Below are positions 38,401 through 50,886 of a DNA stretch of 64,000 nt, piece by piece. Position 1 is the stretch's first letter. Every line of letters starts with the position of its first letter. The position numbers and the translations under genes are program-made. Source of the stretch: Formicarius rufipectus (lineage: Eukaryota; Chordata; Aves; Passeriformes; Formicariidae); assembly GCA_013399695.1 (NCBI GenBank), contig VXAU01001321.1, positions 131,862-195,861 on the forward strand, given 5' to 3'. The notes under the pieces are model-generated. The model worked only from the letters and a program-made list of their open reading frames with translations. It searched no databases and was not told the DNA's origin.

Positions 38401-40611
38401 ATCTGTATTTTACTTTGTGCTGTGTATTTTCAATGCAAGACCTCAAGAGCAGTTGTACCAACTCAAATCCAAGGCTTGTTTAATATATGGTCGTGTATCT
38501 GTAAGGGAGTCTAAAACTGGATACTCAAGACAAGCATATACAAAACAGAACAAGTACACAGAATGATTCTATTCCTTTTATACCCCAATCAACAATGGTT
38601 TAAGAGCTTCCTGAGCTGGTAATTGCTTGCAGGCCATCATCTTTAATTGACACTAGTGGACCTGTTATCATAAATTAGTTTGACTTTTTTCCTCAGTGCT
38701 CCTGTACATTTCATCTTATCAACACCTTGTGGCAAGAAAATTCATAATTTCATTACAAATTCGATGGCAAAAATATTTTCATTGTATTAAAATTTTCAGC
38801 ATCATGGGCTTTTTTTGATGCACTTAATATCGAGGGGGAATTGATGACTACTTGTTTCCTATTCATTCTTTCATTATATAGTCTCAGTCATCTTTTTCTA
38901 AGTAGAAAATCTGTAGTTTATCTGACTTCCATTGATAGCAAAGATTCTCATATATTTGAAAAAGAGGTTGGTTATTTTTAGTTCAGCAAATTGCTTGTCA
39001 AAAGAGTTTCAGTGTGACTTCCTAAGAGTTTTTATTTGACTTGCCAGTGTTTCTTCTTCACTCATTACTTTTTTAATACTGACACAATTATTTCTAAACA
39101 GTGCCCTTTTAATTTCATGTTAAATTGCCATTAAACTCTAACAATCTTTGTGTTTATTTCTTTACAATTTTTTTTCAGTGATGGATACACATGAACACTG
39201 AACAACTGATGTGTTAACTGTAAGCAGTCTAGGTTTCACTCTTCCAGCTGGTACTTAAAGCGTCTTTGTAATTAGCATTCTCATTTTAATCTGATTGCCT
39301 TACTTAAAAGTAGACAATGCTCTGTACTTTTTTACATGTCTCCTTTCATCCAGCCAAGATGATGAATTTTATACCTTACACTCACTATGAGAGAATGATT
39401 CTTTAAAAGCTACATATAGAACTGCTGCTGCACTGCCTAGAATAAAATCAAGGATTACTTATGTTCTTACAAGTTTTCTGAGTGTTTTCTCCAAGTAACA
39501 ACTGATTTTCATTTTTCAAAAATGTAGTATCTGCACTATGTCTCTAAATTATATTTATCTTGTTTACTTGGGTAGATGACCAATATAAAGGACCAAATTT
39601 ACTATTGCTATTCCTTTACAACATTGTTAATCCCCCTTGACATTTTGAAGTCATAACTGCTATATGAGTCAAATTGCTGGGCATAGAAGTTCAATTAATT
39701 TAATCCAGATGCTCTAATTTGACAGTATAAACCTATATAATTTTTTTTTTAAGTGTATACTATCCTCTAGAATTACATTAAAAAGAAGCAGTTGTATGTT
39801 CATGTCAACTAATCTAGAAGTTATATGGAACTTGCCTCTAAGATCAATCCCAGCCTGGATCACAGCATGTATTCTTACCTTGAAGGCTATCTTTCTGATG
39901 TAGCTCCAGACAATGCTACCTTCTGGTGCTTAAAGAACCTGGAAAGAGTAAGTCTAACACTGTTCTTCTCCACTCAATGTATTTCCTATGGGAGGTTGCT
40001 CAAAGGCCAATGCAAGTAGAAGCAGCTCTTCAACCATGATGTCTGGGGAATGATAAACAGATTTTTGTGTCTCTAAAATACCAACTGACACATTGAGTAT
40101 CCATGTGATACAACAAGGGTTTTGGCTCTTTGCTTCTGTCTTTATTCAATAAAATGCAAAATAATCGAATTAGCCCATGAAATTATCAAACATACATTTT
40201 TGATATGTTACACAGCCCTTCAGAGTACATCTGTACACATGGGGTCCATGGAGGTTTTCCCTATATATGTGGAAAAGTAAACCTCATTCTGTCTTACAAA
40301 ATCTATTAAAATTTTACAAAATGTAGAAGAATATTCTGTGTTCAAAGGTTGTTTTATGGGGGACAGAAAGAGGAATTGCTTGGTCATAAGAGAAAAGGAA
40401 ATTAAAAGTCCTGTCCAGAATATTTAATTTCTTCCTTTGCAATTATTTAGACATTTGGAGCAGTTTCTAACATTCTTATTCTAGCCAATAATATGTTGCA
40501 GCAAAATGTTTTAAGACAATGAAGGCTAAGCAATCTGCTTTTTGAGTGTTCTTCTCTCTTTCCACAACCAACACTTAGAATCATTTTGAAAAAATATGGA
40601 TGTTCCTGACT

Positions 40612-40641
40612 CATGGGTGCCAATTTTTGGGCGCACCCATG
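40612..40641. repeat. perfect 9-bp inverted repeat (hairpin)
   Basis: CATGGGTGC (40612-40620) and GCACCCATG (40633-40641) are exact reverse complements around a 12-base spacer. The stem is GC-rich in AT-rich surroundings. The function is unknown. Confidence 0.7.
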
Positions 40642-40721
40642 TGTTTCAAAAGTCTCATTTGCATGCTAGACAATTTACCTTATTTTAGCTAATCATGTGC
40701 AATGTTCAGTGTCGATCAGGG

Positions 40722-40740
40722 CTCCAGACTGAATCTGGAG
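40722..40740. repeat. perfect 7-bp inverted repeat (hairpin)
   Basis: CTCCAGA (40722-40728) and TCTGGAG (40734-40740) flank a 5-base loop, about 80 bases from the hairpin at 40612-40641. Confidence 0.6.
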
Positions 40741-41929
40741 TCACCCAAAGTTAAATCAATGTAAATGACTCAAGATGATCAAGTGATTCTCACTTAAAAG
40801 AAGCTAGAGCACATAATCTCTAATTCATCTCTAATGTGAATAATTATAAGCATTTTGGAAGATCAGGTTTTTTACATTTGCATTTAAATAGACAGAAAAA
40901 AAGTGTAACACAGTTTTAGATATTGTTTTCAGTTGCATATAATATTTTAATTAGTATCTGTATATATATTAGCAAAATTATTTTTTATTATTTTTATTAT
41001 TTAGATTATGTCTTTTACTGTCTCTTGGTATGATTTTCTGCAATGCTCCTGGCTAGGCTAAAGCACACGAGTCACAGTGCACATTTGATTTTCAGACTAA
41101 TTTTTAAAATTGTTTGTATAGTTTCTGTTCCTCATTGACTATATTTTGTTCATACTTTTGAAAAGCAGCTGCTGCCCAGTGTTGCAAAGGCCTAATTTCA
41201 AAGCAGAGGCACGTGGGCCGAGCTCTGGAATGCTGATGTGGTTGATTGGTGATCCAGCCAGAATTCTAACTATTTACTGACAGCTGAGGTGACTAGGAGT
41301 CCACCCCACATAAAAGAGGTCTTCTCATATTTCTTAGGGAAGAGAATTTAGCACGTATGTGCACATGTCTTTAGTGATTCTCTTCTGAAAAAAAGATAAC
41401 TTACATTGGGTCAGACGACAGTGTGCAGACTGCAAAAATGTATTATTTATGAGTAGTGCTCAGAATGGCCTTTGGGAAACACACAGGCAAACACATTCCA
41501 GGCCCTTAGGATCTTACATGTCTAATAGCAGACCTGAAAAAACCAGTGGGAGCTGCAGACAATAGATGGAGAAATCAAAAGACAGATGTATCTTTCAAGA
41601 TCAAAGGCAAATTAGGTAGTTTGTCATATGTGTCCTTCCTAAGTATTTCCTCACTCTGCTAAGTAATCCATTCCAGGCCAGTGACATTTCTTCATATTGC
41701 TAAAACCTTTGGAAATACTTTCACAAACAGCTTGGGTTTTTAGTCTCTCACTTGGACTAATTCCTCCCATACATGCCTTTCCCCCTTCTCCACCCGAGAC
41801 TGGATTTCATATCCCACGAAGATAAACCTCCCCAGTTATCCCAAGGGCTAACATCCCACTAGCAAAAAAAAGAAACAACCAAACAGAAAAAGGTACCACT
41901 CTGAAGAACATCCATATCTGATCACAGTG

Positions 41930-42065
41930 AATTTGGATGTTCAAGACCAGGTTAGATCGGACTTTTAGCAACCTAGTCTAATCGACAGTGTCCATTCCCA
42001 TGGCAGGAGAGTTGAAATAGATGATCTTCAAAGTCCCTCTCAACCCAAGCCTTTCTATTATTCAA
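41930..42065 (+). mobile_element. CR1 LINE 3' tail, strongly 5'-truncated
   Basis: About 136 bases match the end of a CR1: TTGGATGTTCAAGACCAGGT, CAACCTAGTCTAATCGACAG, CCCATGGCAGGAGAGTTGAA, ATGATCTTCAAAGTCCC and a decayed TTCTATTATTC octamer end. Only the last ORF2 codons and the 3' UTR remain. Confidence 0.85.
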
Positions 42066-43606
42066 GATATGTCAAAAGAGTACATTACTTTTTTTGCAGA
42101 GTAAGGAGGTTAGGGCATTATCTTGGCATGATGAATGTTCAGGATGGCTGAACTTTCAAAGCTCTTGTTTTCTAATAGAATTAATAATACTTGTAATCAT
42201 AACCTAAATTAAGGCTGAACATGTCAATGGCAAAATTGTCGGTAACCTTTAAAATGTGTAGACGTGTTAGATACAGTAGAACACAGAATTCTTAAAATTG
42301 TTTTCATAGTGAATAGTTAATATTTTATAGAAGAATATAATTATGTCTAATATTAAACCTCGTGCCGAGTCTTCATATGTCAGTGACCACTCCGAAGGCT
42401 TACAATATCATTGAAGAACTTTGCAATAAAAATGCAGTACTTCCTGAACTCCAACACAGCATCTGAAAATCAAGAACACTCCCCCTAGTAGTTTATCCAC
42501 AGCTTCAAAAATAGGATTCAGGATACTCTCAAATTCAGCTAGTGATTACTATTAAAGGCAACTAAATAACAGCAACATCCAAACCTGTTCTTTATTTTAC
42601 CTTCACTTTTGGTGCAACACAAATTATTTCATCCTTCAGATAAAATTGCATGAAGCACATCTCTCTCTGCAGTGTCTTATGAGAAATCATGAAATGGAGA
42701 AAATGGCTATCAGGTTGTGCTGACAAATTATTGATCAGACCTGTCCTGAATCACTTAACACTGTGGATTTTTGTTGAGGACATTAAAGGAATAGCTTCAA
42801 GCCCTCTGCACCCTGTATATACTGACAATATTCTCACATTCAAATGTATGTTCATACCAGTCATGACCACAAGGAGAAAACAAATTCTTAAAAAGACATT
42901 TTTGAAGCAGGTGGTTTAAACACANTTCAAAAATAGAGAATGAGATGAGTTCCCAGAATGCCTATAGTATCTTTAAACTGATAACTTAAAATTTAGGACA
43001 AGTGAAAAGGAAACTATTTATGGATAGAAATAGTTTGCATCTGTGTCAGCACTAAAGAATTAAACAGGCAGCTCTTAATCACCCTGTCCTAAGACTCAGA
43101 TCAGAAAAAAACAGAGAACCAATTCTAAGTCATGTTTTTGTCCCACCGAAAACCCTGAACTACCTAGTAGCACAGAAAGTCATTGTCTGCAACACAGACT
43201 CTGCTAAACCTGAGGTTCTCAAGATAAAAACACTGCTATTCTGGCTACAGTCTGTACAGGTTTATGAGAGGAGACTTCCTCCATCTTCTCATTCAACCAA
43301 TAGGTCTTAAAAGTTAGCTGATTCATGCTACAGAACAGCACATTGTGGTCAAACTGTTGTACTGTATAAATTATGAGCTTGAGCCTTCCTATTAAGAAGC
43401 CACATTTGCAGTTGTTTATAACCTTATCCAATGTTGACTGTTTATGCTGAATATTTCAGTGATGTGAAATTTTACCAAAACTATTCCAGTTATTTCTCAC
43501 AGTAACATTCAAGAAAGTGCTGCCAGTTTCTCCTAGGCAGTAAAGCAATATCTGAGACTTAGTTGAGGAGAGGTAGCTGTGGAATGCAGGTAGAAGGAAG
43601 CCAATT

Positions 43607-43624
43607 TTGTTGTTGTTGTTGTTG
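43607..43624. repeat. (TTG)n microsatellite
   Basis: Six consecutive TTG units. Confidence 0.85.
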
Positions 43625-46600
43625 CTTCCCTATTGATTGTTTGCTAAAGAACTATTAATGCTTGTTTATTTCCAGAGAAAGAAGCAGTGGCTTCACATGT
43701 GATAGACAGTCACTTAGCACTTTTGACATCTGTTCAAGAATATACTCAAAAGTACATAATTTTTCGTTTCTTGAAAGTCTCACTTCATGCACCATCAATA
43801 CCTTCTTGGTAGTAAAATTCTCAGAATATTGTCTTCATAAACATGGAGGACTAAAATGAGTGTGGAGAAGCCTGTCAGCAACTAGCCAATAGGAAAATAT
43901 TGGTGCTTCTTCTGAGACCTCATTTCTTCTCTGCCTTCAATGTTCTGCCTTCCCGATGTTGACAATCGTCAGAAAGATCAGATATTATGCAAAGAAAGTG
44001 AGGATATTCAGGTACATGGATGGTGTTGGAGACTGACTCAGAGAAAAGGTGAGTAAGTTAAATCAATTGTGCAGAATGTTCAGTGATGGGAATAAAACTA
44101 GAGAAATATACGGGAGGTTCAGAAAAAGGTATCAGAAGAAAAACGGGATCATTTACAGAAGCTGGTGTCCCGAAAACAGAAAAGAAAGGATCAGGAGAAG
44201 AGGGGACAGGAAACCCCAGGAAACAAAGCAATCCTGTTCTATAGTATTTGTAGGAGTTCGGTATCCCCTTCCAGCAAGTCACCTCACTAATATAGGAGAG
44301 AAGGGGTTCACAGTAAAGACCTCATGCTGGATAGCAGTTTGTGGAACTGGAAAGTAACAGAATTAAATTCATAAAAAAATCTTACTTGGTTATATAAGCA
44401 TATTTATTATGACTCAAACTTCAAAGACCATCTTACATTTTCTACAAGATTTTTGCCTATTTCAGTTTTCTGGAGTTTTCCATTTCATTGCCATGGTATA
44501 TTAATTTCATTTTTCAGGAAAAAGAATACAACTTTTTTTTTTTTTCTTTCTGTCATGTGCACTTCTTCCTTTGAATAGTTCTTTGTACTAACTGCTTATA
44601 ATGGAATGTCAGACGGTTAAAACTGGCTGTTTAAAACATGGATATGCTTAAAGTTTTTGTAAAGCTATCCTGCTTACAAAGTTTCTTGGAGACTTGCACA
44701 CAACTGCTGAAATTTGGTGAATATTGAGAGTTATTTTTGCTGAAATTTTAGTCTGTCATGGTATTATTAAACTAGTAATAGATTTCAAAAGCAATGAAAT
44801 GACATCACATGTATTAGATGACAAGCCTTGAGTAGAAATAGTTGTGTAGGAGGTTCTCTTTTAAATGTGAATGTGCTAGTCTCATCCCACCAAAACTAAG
44901 AGTAATGGATAACTTTTTACTATGTTATGCAACACTCTTTCAAACTATAGACATTGGAGAATCAGTTCTCATACACAGCTCTAAGCAAATACCAGTGACA
45001 TCATTCTGAAAAGAGAACCTCTGTAAAAAAATTACTCAAAATCCATATACTCTATAAGGAAACTTTACCTGGGAGTGTTCTTCTACCATTTACTAGAAAT
45101 AGGTTATACAAAAATGGTGTTAAGGTGCACATACCCATCACATACTGGAAGCTTTAACAGGTCCAAAGTTATTTATAATTTCAAACTTTGGGGCCCTATT
45201 TTAATGTCTCTTTCTTTAGCTTTTGTTCTGATTCCCAGGACTTTCAGAAAGTGAACAGACTACCTACGTGTAAGAGATTTTAGATAAGGCTGCCTTCATT
45301 CTTTGCATTTTTGGTCTGCATTTCCTGCTGATGTGATTTGAATAAGCCAGTTAAATTGAAATTTGGTCTGTGGTCATGAAAATAAGTTCATGAATGTGGA
45401 TCTCTCTGTCTTCTGTGGATTTATGTGGGTGGTAAAACTTGTCTATATGTGGTTGTACAAGGGATCTGCACATACTGGGGTCATGTTTTGTGATCTTTTC
45501 TGAGGTTTCATTTGCACTACATTGAAGGAAGATTTAAGACAGATAGAAGATTTAAAGAAAATAAAAACAGCCTTTACAAACAAGAAGTAAGCATTTTAAA
45601 TATGAGATCTTCTAAAAAATAACGCCCAGGAAATTATCACTTGGAGGTTGATGAAAATATTCCCAAATTCCCATTGTGTACAGTTTAAAACTGATCAAAA
45701 ATGCTATTGTAAGAAGTATGTTATTTAACTGTTAGATCTCTTTATCACTGAGATCATGTACACAATTAAGCTTGATTCACATCAACCAGGAGCTTCAGAA
45801 AAAAATGATTTGTTTTTCCCAATCATTGGACTCCCTGATATTCTTTAAATGCTAGCAATCTTAGGAGAGAATATTTTTTCAGCTACCATTTCTTCACACA
45901 CGGGCACTGACAGCAGTTTTAGTACCTGGTCTATGTGTTGTTACACTTTCTTCACTTCCAGATGAAGTGAAACAACTGGGATTTCTACAGTAAATTATAT
46001 CCCAGGCAAAGAACAGCAATTCTCATTGAAGGAGATGATCCTGAGACAACACCACTGTAGTGCTCAATGTGTAAATGCTGAATTCCATAATTAGTCTGTA
46101 AACAATGGAGATGTGGGCTGAACAGAGGGACTTGCCAGATTTGGAAAGGTAAGATTTGCTGGAAACAAACAGGAGTAAATGTAAATGCCCTGGTATGTGA
46201 ACACCTACAACAACAATTATCCACTCCCTCCTAAATTTAGCAGGTTGAGTTCCCACACTAGGATGAGTTCTTAGTTTTGGGAGAAAGCCAGGTATCAAAT
46301 TCAGTTCTAGGGAGGAAAGAAAGAGACCAAACCACTTCGTGTCTGAGATATTGCATTAAAAATAGTACAGTATCATTTTATATAAAGATACACAACCAAA
46401 TGCTACACAACACAAACCTGATCTCATCTTCCTTTTCTTTCAAAGGCGAAGCATACAACTGTAATTTCCTACATAGACATACAAGGTGTTGGAATGAACA
46501 GTTTTAAGAGTAAAATCATGGCCACATTGAAGAAAATATGAATTTAATTTCTAAAAATGTCTTGAAATTTGTATAGATAATCATAAGACTAGAAAACTTT

Positions 46601-48013
46601 AGACATAATGTATATACCAGGAAAACAGGTTTTTTAAAAGTTATTTAACATTCAGTTATTTTAACACATCTACATGTCTGTAATAATGCACCCAAACTAA
46701 GAATGACTATTAAAGGACCTTTATGGCAGTTTGCCTCTCATACACTATAAATTAAGAAATTGAAGGGAATAAACACATCAATAAACTCTTGCAGCATTCA
46801 ACTGTAATCCCTTATAAATATGAATATCACTTTCCTTTATTTCTAAATGAAAACAGATTATTTCTAATCCTCCAACTTTTATGAAAGTTCTTTTAAAATT
46901 CCCTTTTGGTAGTTATGAAGTATCATAGAAAATCAGTGATTACAAAACAAGCCTGTTTTACATAGCAGGTTTTCTGACACCATAGTGACAGCAATAGCAC
47001 AAAACCTCAAAATAAGTAGATCATTGTTTATTTTCTCCCTCAGTTTCCTATTTGTGTTCCTTGTGGGAATTTTATGTCATTAAAATCAGAGCAAGACATA
47101 AAAAGCATACGAATGTTAGCCGGAATTTTTATTGCATATCCATTTTATTAAACATTAAAATTACTTTTGCCTAAATATTTTTTTTGCCTAAATAGCTACT
47201 TTATTTTTTATTCTATCCTGTGCCGCTCTTTTTTTTTTCTTTTTTTTTTTNAGCAACGATCAGGTTTTCAGATCCAAACCTCGTGCCTCAGCTGTTACAC
47301 ACAGAGCCTGAGGCTCCTGTATGAACTCAGAATGTTTATACACAAATTCATGTCAGGAGTCCATCCAGAAAAATGTCTGTCCATCCAAATAACTGTGACA
47401 AGCAACACTAACCTTTGAATCAGTACTCTGTTTTCTGTTAAGTATGTTTTTCTGTGGTAGGAAAATGAACTCTAGATCTTTGGGAAAAAAACCTCTACTG
47501 TACTTGGACCTCACAAGGAGATCAACACCAGAGAAGAGGACATCTGATCTTACATATACTTTTCCCAGACTTCTCATTGCCTTCTGCTGCAGGAAGTATT
47601 CACATTCAAATCAGCAGGACTTCACACATGCTTAAAGACAGGCATGGGCACAATGGCTTTCTAAACTTGAGGCCATCTTTTAAATTTTTATTAAATAAGA
47701 GAAGCTTGTAATCTGATATTAAATAGTGGGCCTGACCTCAGGAATTACTCAGCTTTTACTCAGTCAGTGACTGTTTGACTGACAACCTCAGCGTTTGGCA
47801 AGCCTGATTTTTGTGAAAAAACTTCCTGTACAGTATGGTAAAGCTGGTATGTCCGCTAGTTCTGCTATGATGATGGCCCTGAAGGCAAGGGCAGTAAATC
47901 AGTTGCAGATTAGAGCCAGGTTCACTTAGGTGGCACACAAAAACTGTTTCTAATACAAATGGCTGGGGAAAAAAGCATAGAGTATGACAGAACTAAATTC
48001 TTATTGCACAGCA

Positions 48014-48031
48014 TCTTTCTTTTCTTTCTTT

Positions 48032-48082
<51 letters not shown>
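48014..48082. repeat. (CTTT)n microsatellite abutting a gap
   Basis: A near-perfect CTTT tetranucleotide array of about 17 units runs directly into N at 48083. The array is therefore of unknown true length. Confidence 0.95.
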
Positions 48083-48277
48083 NNNNNNNNNNNNNNNNNN
48101 NNNNNNNNNNNNNNNNNNNNNNNNNNNNNNNNNNNNNNNNNNNNNNNNNNNNNNNNNNNNNNNNNNNNNNNNNNNNNNNNNNNNNNNNNNNNNNNNNNNN
48201 NNNNNNNNNNNNNNNNNNNNNNNNNNNNNNNNNNNNNNNNNNNNNNNNNNNNNNNNNNNNNNNNNNNNNNNNNNNNN
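48083..48277. other. assembly gap (195 N)
   Basis: N run bounded on the left by (CTTT)n and on the right by a pyrimidine-rich TCCCCTCGCCTCGCCTCCCC segment. The frames drawn across it are artefacts. Confidence 0.98.
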
Positions 48278-48519
48278 TCCCCTCGCCTCGCCTCCCCTCC
48301 TTATATCACATAAGTCTATCAAGATATGAAATAAACAATTATTTATGTAAATATTTTATGAGTTTGTAGTCCCACCCACCTTTTTTTCCTCTTTGCTGCT
48401 ATCAGTTGCAAAATCAATTTAAAGTGCTTTCTTGCTATTGAATAAATTGCATCATAACTGTCTTTTGAATAATGCATAGCTTCCTACCGAAACTAAAAAT
48501 ATTTATTTAAATCATGTAA

Positions 48520-48554
48520 CAAAAAAAAAAAAAAAAACCACAAAAAAAAAAAAA
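48520..48554. repeat. A-rich tract
   Basis: Two poly-A runs (about 17 and 13 A) separated by CCAC. Confidence 0.9.
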
Positions 48555-50745
48555 GGCATTTTAAGTGGGTGGGAGCTGTCCTGCAAATTGCTGGGACAAA
48601 TTTCTTAACCTGAAGCACACTTACAATTCATTGGTTAATACTTTCCACTGGCAGCACCATACAGACCTCTCAGCCCTCCTCAGCCCCTACTTCATGGAGG
48701 CTTTCTACAGTGGGGACACCTGCTCTGCTCAGATTTTGTATTCATTCTCCAGCTTACAAGTGAACTGTACTTCACAACACTACTTAAGGCCATGTGCATT
48801 TTGTCTCTCTCATTCAATGAAACAAAAAATAACAAAGGTACATAACAACACACCTCACTTGGATACAGTCATTCCAAAACCTTAGACTGGCCAGCCTGTA
48901 GGAAAGGGAAGTAGAAGCAGAAAGGATATGAATACTGCATCTGTTCAGGTTATATCTCTGAATTCTGAAAGCAATGTTTCCTCTTGCTCATGTGAAGGAA
49001 ACTGCAGCACTTGTTAGGACAGCAGAGAGATCTCACAACATGTAAGTTCAAATCAAGGACTCAGAAATCTCAAATTCTTGTGCTAAAAAATCCCAACTGA
49101 ACAAAAATAGACCTCGCCACGTATCATACATGACTAGGTCCAACACTGGACATCCTCTTTTCCTCCCCTTTCTCCCTCATCCCCATGGGGATGCAGTGCC
49201 TGGGACCTCTCCCCTGTGCAGATGATTTGGCAAGTCTACATAGCCAACATAGCGGGATACCAGAGCACAAACAGGTAGATGCCTTCTCTGAAAATTTGAA
49301 CAGACCTTGTGAGGCTTATTTCCCCATGAGTGAATTGTAATCACATCTCAGTTTCATAATCCAAATAACAGCTTACATAACAGCCATGCAGTCCGAGGTA
49401 GTGGACTGAGGCTTTACAGTAAGGGGACATGTAACATTATCTTATCAAGAGATTAGCACAGAGATTTCTCCACCTGCCCCCACCCTTTATTTGCTGTAAA
49501 GCCTCAAACTAGCAAAACCTTTCTGTTCTTATATCTTCAAGCAACACAATCACTTCACGTTTCTTAACTAATGAACAGTACCCCTCTCTTTCCTTTTCTC
49601 TCCCCCTCTTGGACACGCAATTATAGCAGGAGATAATGTTTAGTTTTAACTTGTCAACGAGATACAGACATTCCTGAAAAAATATTAATTCCTTCCTGTT
49701 CAACAGATTAATAGCATTTGATTTGACATGACTATAAGTTTACACACTTCAAAGAATTTTTAAAGTGATACCTCCTAAAAGAAGAGAGAAATAAAAAAGT
49801 GTTCTTGTACATTCTGCATGACTAAGTGATGCATTGTTTTTTTCAGTATTTGCAATCTGTTTTCATGCCTTGGTGATAGCAGTTGTGAACAAAAATCAAC
49901 TCCAGTATTGTATCCATAACGGGAAACAGTCTGGCCTCCACCTAACCCTGCAGATAATTATGCTAAAACAATAGTGATGAGCATTCAGCTAACTAGCTAT
50001 AACAAAGAAAGACTACTGCTGCCATTCATCAAAAAAGCCATTTGGATAATGAGGAGAGATGGCCACTGACATATTTCAGCAGGAGAGGCCATCCTGCTGG
50101 GACCTTCTTTCAAAAATGCCAAATTCTATCTTTTTAAAAAGCAAGCATCATGCTCACTTTGTTTTTCTGGTGATGTGGGGAGCAGAAACCTAAGTCATAT
50201 AGTACTGTCCAAGTTGAGAAAAAAGAGTTGGAAGAGAAACCTAAGGAGAAGAAAACACCATAGTGTACATATCATTGTAATCTTCAGTCTCCCAAAAGAA
50301 CTAATCCTAATTATGAGCAACATGACTGCTGTCAGTTAGGAAGAGCAAATCCCTTGATTTCTGTAAGAAGCTGATAATCTGATTATTGATTTACAATTCT
50401 GGTGATTAGTTAAAGAATGTGCATCTCAAGGAATCTGAACATTTTGGCTGCACAGACAGTAAAACATGTTTAGAGAAAGTGTTTTGTTTTCATAAATGAG
50501 AGATAAATAAAACAGTTTCAAAACATATTTAGACTAGGAAATATTGTGTGCCAGAATAAAATCAAATAAATATTTCCCACTATATCTGCTTTTGTAGGTA
50601 GTGTCTCAAATGACAGGAGAGTGCACTGTAGCTTGCTGAGTACCATTAGACAGCAGATAAATAATGTTATACCTTGGGTAAAAACTGTTACAAACTCATA
50701 GACTTCTTTTGGCACAACATGGGTTTTGCTGCATGCATTTCTAAG

Positions 50746-50886
50746 TTCAAAGAATCAGAAAATATTCTGACTTTGGAAGGACCAACAAGGATCTTCAAGT
50801 ACAAACCTTAAGTGAATGGCCCATACAGCAATCAAACCCACAACTTGTGTTATCAACACCATGCTCTAACCAACCGAGCTAATCTG
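50746..50886 (-). mobile_element. tRNA-Ile-derived SINE with CR1-X-like tail (TguSINE1-like)
   Basis: Read on the minus strand, 50886-50817 matches a tRNA-Ile gene almost end to end: ATTAGCTCGGTTGGTTAGAG (D arm, internal A box), GGTGTTGATAACAC (anticodon stem-loop, with GAT in the anticodon position), GTGGGTTTGATTGC (T arm, B box) and GTATGGGCC (acceptor end). It is followed by ACTTGAAGATCCTTGTTGG, TCCTTCCAAAGTCAG and ATATTTTCTGATTCTTTG, which match the 3' tail of a CR1-X-type LINE with its terminal octamer. A tRNA head fused to a LINE tail is the definition of this kind of SINE: the head supplies a Pol III promoter and the tail recruits the LINE reverse transcriptase. From memory, the combination tRNA-Ile plus CR1-X is that of the zebra finch family TguSINE1. 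Mismatches in both promoter boxes and the acceptor stem indicate an old, probably inactive copy. It is not a functional tRNA gene. Confidence 0.85.

Larger units (their letters stand above)
28566..41929. other. unique AT-rich non-coding DNA
   Basis: Over 13 kb with no recognised gene or young repeat. Features worth noting are a 12-base tandem duplication (TTTGAAACGGTA twice, near 28916-28940), a local CpG cluster (29655-29897), a possible very old tRNA-derived SINE relic near 30800-30850, a T/G-rich tract (32389-32460) and two perfect short inverted repeats (40612-40641 and 40722-40740). Open frames are 60-112 codons, overlap on both strands and show no domain. Confidence 0.5.
42066..50745. 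other. unique non-coding DNA with microsatellites and a gap
   Basis: No gene supported. Holds a (TTG)n run (43607-43624), single N positions at 42925 and 47251, a (CTTT)n tract running into a 195-base gap (48014-48277), and an A-rich tract (48520-48554). A 102-codon frame at 44049-44357 has no recognisable similarity and is overlapped by a 74-codon frame on the other strand. Confidence 0.55.

Noticed and set aside
44049..44357. 102-codon plus-strand frame rich in Lys and Arg
   Set aside because: No recognisable domain, overlapped by a frame on the other strand, no evident codon bias or exon borders.
47959..48369. 136-codon frame across the gap
   Set aside because: Most residues are undefined because of N, and the rest is a tetranucleotide repeat.
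48565..48885. 106-codon plus-strand frame after a poly-A run
   Set aside because: No domain recognised; isolated AT-rich context.
50817..50886. Functional tRNA-Ile gene on the minus strand
   Set aside because: The acceptor stem and both promoter boxes carry mismatches, and a CR1-like tail follows directly, so it is a SINE head.
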